Source: Bin87 sp963665395 | GTDB lineage: Bacteria; Chloroflexota; Dehalococcoidia; Lucifugimonadales; UBA3495 | DNA length: 64,000 nt | Direction of reading: 5' to 3' | Assembly: GCA_963665395.2 (NCBI GenBank) | Contig: OY762251.1 | Coordinates: 4,402,001 to 4,466,000, forward strand | Part shown: one piece after another, positions 24,356-32,222 of the stretch | Position numbering within the stretch: position 1 is the first letter of the stretch | How the letters are laid out: each line of letters starts with the position of its first letter | Program-made: the position numbers and the translations under genes | Notes under the pieces: model-generated | The model's database searches: none | What the model saw: only the letters and a program-made list of their open reading frames with translations | Told to the model about the DNA's origin: nothing

Positions 24356-25332
24356 ACCGCGCCGTTTATGACGCCTCCATCGTCGATGTGCCCGGCATCG
24401 CCGCCGGCCACTGGACGGATGCTGACGCGGCCACCGGCTGCACCGTCATCCTGTGCGGCGACGGCGCAACCGGCGGCGTGGCGGTGCGTGGCGGCTCTCC
24501 AGGCACCCACGAAACCGACCTGCTGAACCCCATCCGCCGCGTTGACCGGGTTCACGCCGTTGTGTTGAGCGGCGGCAGCGCTTTCGGCCTGGCCACGGCC
24601 GGCGGCGTCCAGCGGTGGCTGGAAGAGCGTGGCATCGGCTTTCAGACTTTGCACGCTTACGTGCCCATTGTGCCGGCGGCAATTCTTTACGACTTGGGCG
24701 TGGGCAAATCCGAAGTGCGCCCCGACGCGACGGCCGGGTACGCCGCCTGCGATGCCGCCGCGCCCGGGACGTGGCAATCCGGCTCGGTGGGCGCCGGCGC
24801 CGGCGCCACGGTGGCCAAGGCTTTCGGACTTGCCGGCGCGGTCAAGGGCGGCATCGGTACGGCCCGCTGCGTGCTGGCCGACGGCGTATCCGTAGGCGCG
24901 GCGGTGGCCGTCAACGCCTGGGGCGGCGTCCGGGACCACCGCGACGGTAGCCTCATCGCCGGCCCGCGCCGGCACGACGGAACCATGGCCGACCCGGTGG
25001 ACATCATGCTCACCGGCGAAACCTCCGCGGCAAGTTCGCTCCTCGTCAACACCACCATCGGCGTCGTCGCCACCGACGCGGCCCTGGACAAGATGCAGGT
25101 CAACTTCGTCGCCTCCTCCGCCCACGACGGCCTCGCCCTGACCATTCACCCCTGCCACACGCCCAACGACGGCGACACCATGTTCTGCGTGGCGACGGGA
25201 CAAAACACGACCCACGCGGACCTGATGGCAATAGTGGCGGCGGCTACACAGGTCACGGCCTTGGCCGTCATCGACGCCGTGCGGTCGGCCACGGGGTTGG
25301 CCGGCGTGCCCGCGGTAAGCGAGTTACAATAA
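24352..25332 (+). CDS. P1 family (S58, DmpA-like) aminopeptidase
   Basis: 326 residues. IAAGHWTDADAATGCTVILC start, RVDRVHAVVLSGGSAFGLAT, GAGATVAKAFGLAGAVKGGIG and the self-cleavage region LLVNTTIGVVATDAAL are typical of the DmpA/BapA N-terminal nucleophile hydrolases, which cleave beta-peptides, D-amino acid amides or lactam-type substrates. The gene overlaps sbcD by 4 bp. No peptide transporter is nearby. Confidence 0.9.
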   Translation: MNRAVYDASIVDVPGIAAGHWTDADAATGCTVILCGDGATGGVAVRGGSPGTHETDLLNPIRRVDRVHAVVLSGGSAFGLATAGGVQRWLEERGIGFQTLHAYVPIVPAAILYDLGVGKSEVRPDATAGYAACDAAAPGTWQSGSVGAGAGATVAKAFGLAGAVKGGIGTARCVLADGVSVGAAVAVNAWGGVRDHRDGSLIAGPRRHDGTMADPVDIMLTGETSAASSLLVNTTIGVVATDAALDKMQVNFVASSAHDGLALTIHPCHTPNDGDTMFCVATGQNTTHADLMAIVAAATQVTALAVIDAVRSATGLAGVPAVSELQ

Positions 25333-25340
25333 TATCATTC

Positions 25341-25417
25341 GTCATTCCCGCGAAAGCGGGAATCCAGAGCGTTGTTGCAGCGAAGTATTCTGGATTCCGG
25401 CTTCCGCCGGAATGACG
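25341..25417. repeat. REP-like paired palindromes
   Basis: GTCATTCCCGCGAAAGCGGG, 40 bases, then ATTCCGGCTTCCGCCGGAAT: two short hairpins of the ATTCCCGC type facing each other. Fills the gap between the P1 peptidase and the DUF2520 gene. Confidence 0.8.
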
Positions 25418-25451
25418 GGTATGGGCCGGAATGACGGGATGTAGTCTTACA

Positions 25452-26336
25452 ATGTCAGCGAGATATAACAACATCAGCATCGGTTTCGTAGGGGCCGGCA
25501 CCTTGGGCCGCGGCCTGGCGCTGGCGCTGCACGACGCCGGATGCCGCGTCATCGCCGTATCCAGCCGCACCCACGCCAGCGCGGAATGGGTGGCGGAACG
25601 GATTAGCGGGTGCGCTGCCCTGGACTCACCACAGGACGTAGCCGACGCTTGCGATCTGGTGTTCATTACCACGCCGGACGCCGCCATCGCGGAGGTGGCC
25701 GCCACAATCAATTGGCGAGCCGGACAGGGCGCCGTTCACTGCTGCGGCGCGGCGTCAACGGAGTTGCTGACGACGGCAGCCGACGCCGGCGCCGAGGTCG
25801 GCGCGATGCACCCCTTCCAAACCTTCGCCGCCCTCAGCGAGCCGGCCGAGGCTGCCCGCCGGCTGTCCGGCGTCACCTTCGCGGTGTCGGCCACGGGTTG
25901 GCTCGCCGACTACCTGCCGTCCCTGGCCGAATCCCTGGGCGGCAACGCCGTCGCCATCCCCGACGAACTGCGCCCGTTGTACCACGCCAGCGCCGTCCTC
26001 AGCTGCGGCTACGTAGCCACTCTTCTCGACGCCGCCGTGAACCTCTGGACACGCATGGGGTTCAGCCAGGAAGACGGCATCCGCGCCGCTATGCCCCTGG
26101 CCCGCGCCACCATCGAAGCCATCGCTACGGCTGGCGGCCCCGCCAACGCCGTAACCGGCCCGGCCGTCCGCGGCGACGCCGCCACCATCGCGGCCCACCT
26201 GGCCCTGTTAGCCGAGCGGGCGCCGGAGCTGGTTGCGCTGTACCGGGAGCTGACGCTGGCGTCGCTGCCGTTGGCGCGGGCCAAGGGGGTGGGGGAAGAG
26301 GAGCTGGCGGAGCTAATGTCCTTCGCTCCGCGGTGA
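25452..26336 (+). CDS. Rossmann-like and DUF2520 domain protein
   Basis: 294 residues. N-terminal NAD(P)-type motif IGFVGAGTLGRGLALALHDAG, VSSRTHASAEWVAERI, then LVFITTPDAAI; middle HPFQTFAALSEP and C-terminal helical domain with LYHASAVLSCGYVATLLDAA, the DUF2520 hallmark. It resembles pyrroline-5-carboxylate reductase/ketopantoate-type dimers; in some bacteria such a gene sits next to pantothenate genes, and panB lies 3 kb downstream here. Biochemical role is not established. Confidence 0.88.
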   Translation: MSARYNNISIGFVGAGTLGRGLALALHDAGCRVIAVSSRTHASAEWVAERISGCAALDSPQDVADACDLVFITTPDAAIAEVAATINWRAGQGAVHCCGAASTELLTTAADAGAEVGAMHPFQTFAALSEPAEAARRLSGVTFAVSATGWLADYLPSLAESLGGNAVAIPDELRPLYHASAVLSCGYVATLLDAAVNLWTRMGFSQEDGIRAAMPLARATIEAIATAGGPANAVTGPAVRGDAATIAAHLALLAERAPELVALYRELTLASLPLARAKGVGEEELAELMSFAPR

Positions 26337-26343
26337 GGCCGGT

Positions 26344-26793
26344 TCAGCGCTGGCCGGCCAAGGTTGCGATTGCCACCATGGCACGCTCCTGCGGGGATGC
26401 TGCGTTGAAGTCGATGATGGCCTGTTCCGCAGAGTCAATCCAGGAAATGACCTCGTTCTGGACAAAGTTCACGTTGGGGTTGTAGTCGGCGTTCTCGCGC
26501 TCCGTCTTGAGACCGCCGATTATGTAAGCGAAATCTTGAACCGGCAAGCTGAAGAGATGGGACCAACCGTGCAGCGGGTTCTCGGCGCGGAAATGGCGTA
26601 GCGACCGGTAGGTTGCAATCCAACGTGCTTCGTTGGCCGGCGTCCTGGGGCCCACGATAAGGTCGGCGTTGCTCGCCGCCAGCGCGTGAAACATGGCGTA
26701 GTAAGCGGTGCTGACGGCCCGACGCAACGCACCCTGGGTGGGCTGGCCGCCGGCGAGGAGGCGGCTGGCATTGATGAGTTCTAGCCAATCCAC
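26344..26793 (-). CDS. HEPN domain protein, candidate toxin
   Basis: 149 residues, all helical. LRRAVSTAYYAMFHALA at residues 23-39 is the classic N-terminal HEPN helix, and RENADYNPNVNFVQNEVISW plus a final EQAIIDFN helix match the second half. The Rx4-6H catalytic motif of RNase HEPNs is not clearly present. The upstream 103-residue gene overlaps it by 13 bp, as a two-gene toxin-antitoxin unit. The partner is not an evident nucleotidyltransferase, unlike MNT-HEPN pairs. Confidence 0.65.
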   Translation of the reverse strand: MDWLELINASRLLAGGQPTQGALRRAVSTAYYAMFHALAASNADLIVGPRTPANEARWIATYRSLRHFRAENPLHGWSHLFSLPVQDFAYIIGGLKTERENADYNPNVNFVQNEVISWIDSAEQAIIDFNAASPQERAMVAIATLAGQR

Positions 26794-27092
26794 GGCGTGC
26801 CGTATTCCTCGGTGTCCACCTGGGGGATGTACGAAATGGACGGGAGGGCGTCGATGCCGGCGTCGAGCATGGCCCGGTGAAGGTAGGCGAGGTAGGAGTT
26901 AATCCGGGGAATGTCCAGGCTGTCGGGCAGGCCGTCGTAAATCACCCAGACTTTGAGGAAGGGGACGCCGTCGAAGTCCTCGGTGGGCTTGGTCCACACT
27001 TCCAGGTAGGGCAGGCTGCCCTGGTGATGGTCGTCCAGGGTTGCCAGGATGATGTCTTTGGCCTGTTCAGCCTGTTCTGCTGTGATGGTCAT
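26781..27092 (-). CDS. small partner of the HEPN gene, unknown family
   Basis: 103 residues, first gene of the two-gene unit. Contains a strand-rich centre FDGVPFLKVWVIYDGLPDSL and a helix SYLAYLHRAMLDAGIDALP with the ending YIPQVDTEEYGTPWIG. The layout resembles the fold of small nucleotidyltransferases in size and position but the GSxxRG and DxD catalytic motifs are absent. Antitoxin role is inferred from position only. Confidence 0.55.
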   Translation of the reverse strand: MTITAEQAEQAKDIILATLDDHHQGSLPYLEVWTKPTEDFDGVPFLKVWVIYDGLPDSLDIPRINSYLAYLHRAMLDAGIDALPSISYIPQVDTEEYGTPWIG

Positions 27093-27395
27093 GGCGCGCT
27101 CCGGCCGGTGCGGATGGGGCGTATGTTACAGACTGTATCATCATATCAGAGCGATATTCGCCTGTCCCGGCCGCGCCATCGCCCGCGCCAAAGGCGCAGG
27201 GGAGTGGACCTGACGGTACTGAACAATATCGCTGCATACCGCTAAACGTATGGCGCCTGCCAAGGATTTTGGGCTGATCTCTTTGAAATACTCCTCTTGG
27301 TGGATAGGCTGGGCGATTTTCGCTTGCCCTCCGCTCAGATGGCTACTAAACTTGCCCAACAGACTCGGTCCGAGATTATCAAGGAGGTACCGCTC
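27093..27395. other. intergenic, no gene recognised
   Basis: About 300 bp between the divergent HEPN unit and the gene at 27396. I see no conserved frame; a leftward frame at 27141-27359 has no recognisable content. It probably holds the promoters of both flanking units. Confidence 0.4.
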
Positions 27396-27677
27396 ATGTC
27401 AGACAGTCCCGGTAAAGAATCTCTCACCGATTACGTAGAATTGCTCAACTGGAGACTTTCCAACGACCCGGGCTGGTTCCTGTACGACGCCCTCAACAAA
27501 GTCGAGCCTTTGGGGCGGCAGTTGAAGCCCTGGGACGAGCTGAATGAAGAGCAGCGAGCCCTCATCATTCTGCACGTGGAAGATATGTCGCTATGGCGTG
27601 CGGAAAGCAAGGTTGAGGCAAACGAGGCGGATATACGGTTCGAGATGTACCCCGAACTTCGGGAACTGCTGGCCTGA
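27396..27677 (+). CDS. hypothetical small acidic protein
   Basis: 93 residues, acidic and helical, with two Trp-containing segments (YVELLNWRLSNDPGWFLYDAL and DMSLWRAESK). A very strong AAGGAGGT at 27381-27388 sets ATG 27396. Not recognised. It may be part of the TA/defence cluster with the HEPN pair and Mrr but shows no motif. Confidence 0.6.
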   Translation: MSDSPGKESLTDYVELLNWRLSNDPGWFLYDALNKVEPLGRQLKPWDELNEEQRALIILHVEDMSLWRAESKVEANEADIRFEMYPELRELLA

Positions 27678-27891
27678 ACTGTCAACCCAGCCCACTGCCG
27701 CCAGGATCTTTCCAATGTCCCTCCCTGTGATGGGAGGGGGGTGAACTCAATACGCCGCCGGACCGTTGCCTACCGTTGGCAGCGCAGAGACAACTTGCTA
27801 AGATGGCCGCTGAGCGTGCATTGATTTAATTCGGAAATCCCGCTGAGATTGCCAACTCAGTGCGCGCTAATTCCTGCGCCGAGTTGCAAAA

Positions 27892-28800
27892 ATGGCATTA
27901 CCACCCCAACGGACATTTCTGCGTCCAATTCTGGAAATCACTGCCACAGCGGAAACGCGGCTGTCCTACAAAGAAATCCTCGCCGAATTGATACCGCTGC
28001 TCTCATTGAGCGATGACGACCTGCAAGAACGCACGCCGCACGGGGCCTTGCGGGTTGAGAAGCACACCCGCTATTCAATGCACCTGCTGAAACGCGGCGG
28101 ATTGCTGGATGCCCCATCGCAAGGCCCGGAGCGAGGCCGTTACCGAATCACCGAGAGCGGCCGCCGGTATCTACGCGAGCATCACGATGCCCTGGACCCG
28201 GCCCAGCTCAATATGCTGGTTGCCGATCAGGAACTGCTGGGGGATGCTCCGATGCTTGTCGGAACAGTTTCAACCGCAGGCGATATTTCGCCCGACGAGC
28301 AGATTGAAGTGACCTATGAGCAATTGCTATCAAAACTGGCTGATGAACTGCTGGAAACCGTAAAAGCCGTATCGCCCGAACGCTTTGAGGATTTGGTCGT
28401 AGAGCTGCTGGTCAAAATCGGCTATGGCCGTGGCCGCAGAGTGGGACGCAGCGGCGACGGCGGCATCGACGGCATTGTGACCCAGGACCGGCTGGGATTT
28501 GAAAAAGTTTATGTCCAGGCCAAACGATGGGATACCGCCCAAATCGGCGAGCCGGAAATCCGCAATTTCTCCGGCAGCCTTGACCCCCACGGCGCAACCA
28601 GAGGGGTATTCATCACCACCTCCCGCTTCAGCGAGGCCGCAAGGCGAACCGCCGATGACGCCGCCCGCAACAACAAAACCATCCTGCTGATTGACGGCCC
28701 GAAACTGGTCAGGCTGATGATTGAGTACGGCGTCGGAGTGATTACCACAACAGTCTATGAAATCAAGGAGATCGACGAAAACTATTTCTCCGATGCCTGA
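27892..28800 (+). CDS. mrr: Mrr-type modification-dependent restriction endonuclease
   Basis: 302 residues, two domains: N-terminal Mrr_N winged-helix (residues 1-95, LPPQRTFLRPILEIT and GRYRITESGRRYL) and C-terminal Mrr catalytic domain with FEDLVVELLVKIGYG, SGDGGIDGIVTQDRLGF and VYVQAKRW. Asp193, Gln209 and Lys211 form the D-QxK variant of the PD-(D/E)XK site. Type IV Mrr enzymes cut methylated foreign DNA and need no partner. It stands alone with 214 bp of upstream sequence. Confidence 0.93.
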   Translation: MALPPQRTFLRPILEITATAETRLSYKEILAELIPLLSLSDDDLQERTPHGALRVEKHTRYSMHLLKRGGLLDAPSQGPERGRYRITESGRRYLREHHDALDPAQLNMLVADQELLGDAPMLVGTVSTAGDISPDEQIEVTYEQLLSKLADELLETVKAVSPERFEDLVVELLVKIGYGRGRRVGRSGDGGIDGIVTQDRLGFEKVYVQAKRWDTAQIGEPEIRNFSGSLDPHGATRGVFITTSRFSEAARRTADDAARNNKTILLIDGPKLVRLMIEYGVGVITTTVYEIKEIDENYFSDA

Positions 28801-28866
28801 TGCCCATGCTAGAATCGCAGCACGGCTTGGCCGCCCCGACTATAGACGCAAGAGGAGCGCCGTACC

Positions 28867-29277
28867 ATGGAACACGGGACGCCGCCAGATGGCGGGCCGG
28901 TGGCTACGACAGACGCCGCTGACTTGGCAGATGCCCTGCAAGAGTTGGCCGAGGTGACGGATTACGCTGAAGAGGATGGAATTGAAGCGCCCTCCGAGAT
29001 TGCATCCGCCAATGCCGCGCGTCTGCTGAAAGCAATGTATGCCATCTCACCGCGGCGTTATGGGGTTTATCCGGCGCCCGGCGGCTATGTTGCCATTGAC
29101 GCCCGGGGCGTGAACGACCGGATTGCCGTGGTGCTGTGCGGTTCCGCCGGCGAGGCGTCGTGCTATGTCACTATTGACGGAGAATCGCGCCGGGCCCGGT
29201 ACGCCACGACGCGCGAATTACCCGACGGATTCATCCGTGAAGCACTGGCCGACCTGGACACAGAACCGACCCAGTGA
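28867..29277 (+). CDS. hypothetical protein
   Basis: 136 residues. An acidic N-terminus, a helix (IASANAARLLKAMYAI) and a beta-rich body RRYGVYPAPGGYVAIDARG followed by VVLCGSAGEASCYVTIDG and a final helix. The plan is like that of the protein at 63530. AGGAG precedes ATG 28867. Not recognised by me. Confidence 0.6.
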   Translation: MEHGTPPDGGPVATTDAADLADALQELAEVTDYAEEDGIEAPSEIASANAARLLKAMYAISPRRYGVYPAPGGYVAIDARGVNDRIAVVLCGSAGEASCYVTIDGESRRARYATTRELPDGFIREALADLDTEPTQ

Positions 29278-29387
29278 TGGCGTCAAACGCAAACCGCGCC
29301 GACTGAAAGCCGTCGGTAAGTGATCGCCCCGCTCCATCGATTCAACCAGTCGCCGCCGCCGGGTTGGGCTGATACAATCGCCCCACT

Positions 29388-30221
29388 ATGCCGACCACAA
29401 TCCGAAAACTGGCCGAAATGAAGCGGTCGGGGGAGAAAATCCCCATGGTCACCGCTTACGACTACACCGCCGCCCGCATCGCCGACGCCGCTGGCATCCC
29501 CATCATCCTGGTGGGCGACAGCCTGGGGATGGTAGTGCTGGGCTACGATTCCACCATCCCGGTCACCATGGACGACATGGTGCGCCACGGCCGCATGGTG
29601 AGCCGTGGCGCGTCCGAGGCGCTGGTGGTGGTGGACCTGCCCTTCATGGCCTACCAGGTTGACGCCGCCGAAGCCCTGCGCAACGCCGGCCGCCTGATGC
29701 AGGAAGGCGGCGCCCACACGGTGAAACTGGAGGGCGGCATCGCCGTCGCCGCCACCGTCCGCCGCATCGTCGATGCCGGAGTGCCCGTCATGGGCCACAT
29801 CGGCCTGACCCCGCAGTCGGTGAACGCCTTAGGTGGCTATCGGGTTCAGGGTCGCACCCGGGCCGCTGCCCGCCGGTTGTTGGACGACGCCCTGGCGTTG
29901 CAGGACGCCGGGGCCTACTCCGTCGTGCTGGAATGCGTGCCCAGCCCGTTGGCGCGGCTAATCACGGAGCGGCTCGCCATTCCAACCATCGGCATCGGCG
30001 CCGGCCCCGACTGCGACGGACAGGTCCAGGTGTTCCACGACATGCTCGGTTTGTTCGCCGATTTCGCCCCCAGGCATGCCCGGCAATACGCCAAACTGGC
30101 CGATGACATGGGTGCAGCGTTCCGTCGTTACGCCGACGATGTGCGCAGCGGCGCATTCCCGGCAGAGGCGGAAAGTTTCACGATGAACGAACAGGTGCTG
30201 GCCGACCTGCTGGAAGACTGA
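29388..30221 (+). CDS. panB: 3-methyl-2-oxobutanoate hydroxymethyltransferase
   Basis: 277 residues, full-length PanB. VTAYDYTAARIADAAGIPII, LVGDSLGMVVLGYDST (Asp for Mg), KLEGG, GHIGLTPQSVN, LECVPSPLA and IGIGAGPDCDGQVQVFHDML all match. It transfers a hydroxymethyl group from 5,10-methylene-THF to alpha-ketoisovalerate for pantothenate. A TACAAT ends 9 bases before the ATG and no ribosome site is visible, so the message may be leaderless. panC and panD are not nearby. Confidence 0.97.
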   Translation: MPTTIRKLAEMKRSGEKIPMVTAYDYTAARIADAAGIPIILVGDSLGMVVLGYDSTIPVTMDDMVRHGRMVSRGASEALVVVDLPFMAYQVDAAEALRNAGRLMQEGGAHTVKLEGGIAVAATVRRIVDAGVPVMGHIGLTPQSVNALGGYRVQGRTRAAARRLLDDALALQDAGAYSVVLECVPSPLARLITERLAIPTIGIGAGPDCDGQVQVFHDMLGLFADFAPRHARQYAKLADDMGAAFRRYADDVRSGAFPAEAESFTMNEQVLADLLED

Positions 30222-30222
30222 T

Positions 30223-30687
30223 TTGAACACTCGCAACGACCGGCAACAGGAGGTGCGGGTTAGCGCCTTCGACATTCTGGTTCATCGCAGCGGCCGGTTT
30301 TTGGTCATCTTCTACGCTTGCTGGGTGGCGCTGACGGGGTTGTTGAGCTATGCCCGGTTAGTGACGGCGGAAAACCCGCCGTTGGCCTGGCCCGAAATTG
30401 CTATAATCGTGATTGTCGCCGCCGCCGTGTGCGCCGCAATCTCAATTCCCCTGGCCTTCGCCTTTTCGGAGGGAATACCCATGGTAATCGCAAAGCTGTG
30501 GCTTGACCGCGCTCGCGCGGAAGGGCGCGCCGAAGGGCGAGCTGAAGGGCGAGCCGAGGCCACTCAGGAAAGAGATCAACTTTGGAAAGTGTGGAATGAA
30601 CGCCGTCTCGCCGCCGAGCGCGACGGTAGGCCCTTCACCGAGCCACCACCATCTGATGACGGAGCCCAAGTAGAAGATACCAACTGA
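30223..30687 (+). CDS. small membrane protein with GRAEGRAEGRAE and EPPP tail
   Basis: 154 residues: two membrane helices (about 20-40 and 55-80), then RARAEGRAEGRAEGRAEA repeats, LWKVWNERRLAAERDGRPF and TEPPPSDD. This is the same architecture as the proteins at 16523, 17242 and 35375. The likely start is TTG 30223, one base after the panB stop with GGAAGA upstream; a GTG at 30253 is possible. Translational coupling to panB is likely. No known role. Confidence 0.6.
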   Translation: MNTRNDRQQEVRVSAFDILVHRSGRFLVIFYACWVALTGLLSYARLVTAENPPLAWPEIAIIVIVAAAVCAAISIPLAFAFSEGIPMVIAKLWLDRARAEGRAEGRAEGRAEATQERDQLWKVWNERRLAAERDGRPFTEPPPSDDGAQVEDTN

Positions 30688-30700
30688 AAGGAACCAGGAT

Positions 30701-31552
30701 ATGCCCAAACTCGAAGGTAAAACCGCCATCGTCACCGGCGCCAGCCGTGGCATCGGCGCCGAGATCAGCCGCCTGTTCGCCGCCGAAGGCGCTCGCGTCG
30801 TCTGCGCCGCCCGCACGGTGAACGAAGGCGATCATCCGCTGGAAGGCTCCCTCTCCAAAACCATTGCCGACATCAAAGAAGCCGGCGGTGAGGCCACGGC
30901 GGTAGCCGCCAACATCTCCCTGCCTGAGGACTGCGAGCGGCTGGTCGAGGAAACCCGCAGCATCTACGGGCCGGTGGACGTGCTGGTGAACAACGCCGCC
31001 CTCACCTACTACCTGCCCATCAAGGACTTTCCCATCAACCGCTGGATGCGCTCCTGGGCCGTGAACTTTCACGCCCCATTTATCCTGAGCCAACTGGTTC
31101 TCGGCGACATGATTGAGCGGCGCTCCGGCAGCATCGTCAACATCTCGTCAGGAGCCGCTGTCGGCCCGGGCCGGGGGCCGTACACCACGCCGGCCAACAA
31201 CGGCACCTGCTACGGAGCCGAAAAGGCCGCGCTGGAACGGTTCTCCCAGGGCCTGGCCCAGGAAGTGTACGAATACGGCATATCCGTCTCGGCAGTATCG
31301 CCGTCGCTGGTGGTGCCCACCCCCGGCACCGTGTTCCACCACCTGGTGGAAGGTATGGACGACCCCCGGGGCGAGCCGCCCGAACTCCTGGCTAAAGCCA
31401 CGTTGCTCCTGGCCTCCGAGCCGGTGGACAAGGTCACCGGCCGCGTGTGCTACAGCCAACAGATTTTGCTGGAGTTCGGCTGGATTGCCGAAGGACGCGG
31501 TTGGGGCGTTGACGACACGCGCGGGCCGGGCAGCGGCTACAGCCAAATCTAA
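30701..31552 (+). CDS. SDR family oxidoreductase
   Basis: 283 residues of the classical SDR type: TGASRGIGAEI (residues 12-22), VLVNNAALTYYL, ISSGAAVG and YGAEKAALERF with the Tyr-x3-Lys pair, then VSPSLVVPTPGT. The C-terminal extension DTRGPGSGYSQI is not typical. It oxidises or reduces an alcohol/ketone with NAD(P). AAAGGA precedes the ATG 30701, which lies 13 bp after the membrane-protein gene. Confidence 0.9.
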   Translation: MPKLEGKTAIVTGASRGIGAEISRLFAAEGARVVCAARTVNEGDHPLEGSLSKTIADIKEAGGEATAVAANISLPEDCERLVEETRSIYGPVDVLVNNAALTYYLPIKDFPINRWMRSWAVNFHAPFILSQLVLGDMIERRSGSIVNISSGAAVGPGRGPYTTPANNGTCYGAEKAALERFSQGLAQEVYEYGISVSAVSPSLVVPTPGTVFHHLVEGMDDPRGEPPELLAKATLLLASEPVDKVTGRVCYSQQILLEFGWIAEGRGWGVDDTRGPGSGYSQI

Positions 31553-31602
31553 CCTATCCGACGTGATAAGATAGCCGAAACTGTCGGATCAGAACTGTCC
31601 AT

Positions 31603-32088
31603 ATGAACCTGGTCAAAATCATCGGCGCTGTCGTCATGGGGTTTGCCATGCTGGCCGCCGTGGGCTGTCAAGCGCAACCGGCGCAACCGCAGGGCATTGG
31701 CGCGCAGTCCACTGCCGTAATGGCCGGGCCGGACGGGTCGGACCTGGGAACGGTTACGCTCACGCAGACCCCCCACGGCGTACTGATCGCGGCCGACGTA
31801 CACGGCTTGACTCCGGGCGGGCACGGCTTCCATATCCATGCGGTCGGCGCCTGTACGCCGGACTTTTCAGCCGCCGGCGACCACTTCAACCCCGAAGGCA
31901 TCGGCCATGGACTCAACCACCCCGGCGGAGTACATCCCGGCGATCTGCCCAACATCTACGCCGGCGCCGACGGCGCCGTCCGCGTGGATTACTTCACTGA
32001 CACCATAACCCTGGACGCCGGCGCCGACCATACCCTGTTTGACGCCGACGGCTCCGCCATCATCATCCACGAAAAGCCCGACTCCTAA
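31603..32088 (+). CDS. sodC: Cu/Zn superoxide dismutase lipoprotein, C-terminus lost to a frameshift
   Basis: 161 residues. Lipoprotein signal with LAAVGC lipobox (Cys22); copper/zinc ligands in GGHGFHIHAVGACTPDFS (His77, His79), GDHFNP (His94), and IIIHEKPD. The frame then stops at TAA 32086-32088. One base removed near 32086 lets it read on as NGADPGAGARVACGVIQRN to TAG 32146, which is the normal end carrying the disulfide Cys and the active-site Arg. So either the gene is a recent pseudogene or the extra T is a sequence error. Would act outside the cell membrane against superoxide. Confidence 0.88.
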   Translation: MNLVKIIGAVVMGFAMLAAVGCQAQPAQPQGIGAQSTAVMAGPDGSDLGTVTLTQTPHGVLIAADVHGLTPGGHGFHIHAVGACTPDFSAAGDHFNPEGIGHGLNHPGGVHPGDLPNIYAGADGAVRVDYFTDTITLDAGADHTLFDADGSAIIIHEKPDS

Positions 32089-32222
32089 CGGCGCCGACCC
32101 CGGCGCCGGCGCCCGCGTGGCTTGCGGGGTCATCCAACGCAACTAGCAATCCGGCTTTACCGGCCCCAACAACGACAGGACAGCATCGGTTTCTGCGACA
32201 ACCGCGACAGGAGAGTTACGTT

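Noticed and set aside
24352..26336. operon of P1 peptidase and DUF2520 gene with panB as a pantothenate cluster
   Set aside because: A REP-like region, a divergent HEPN unit and Mrr separate them, and panC/panD are absent.
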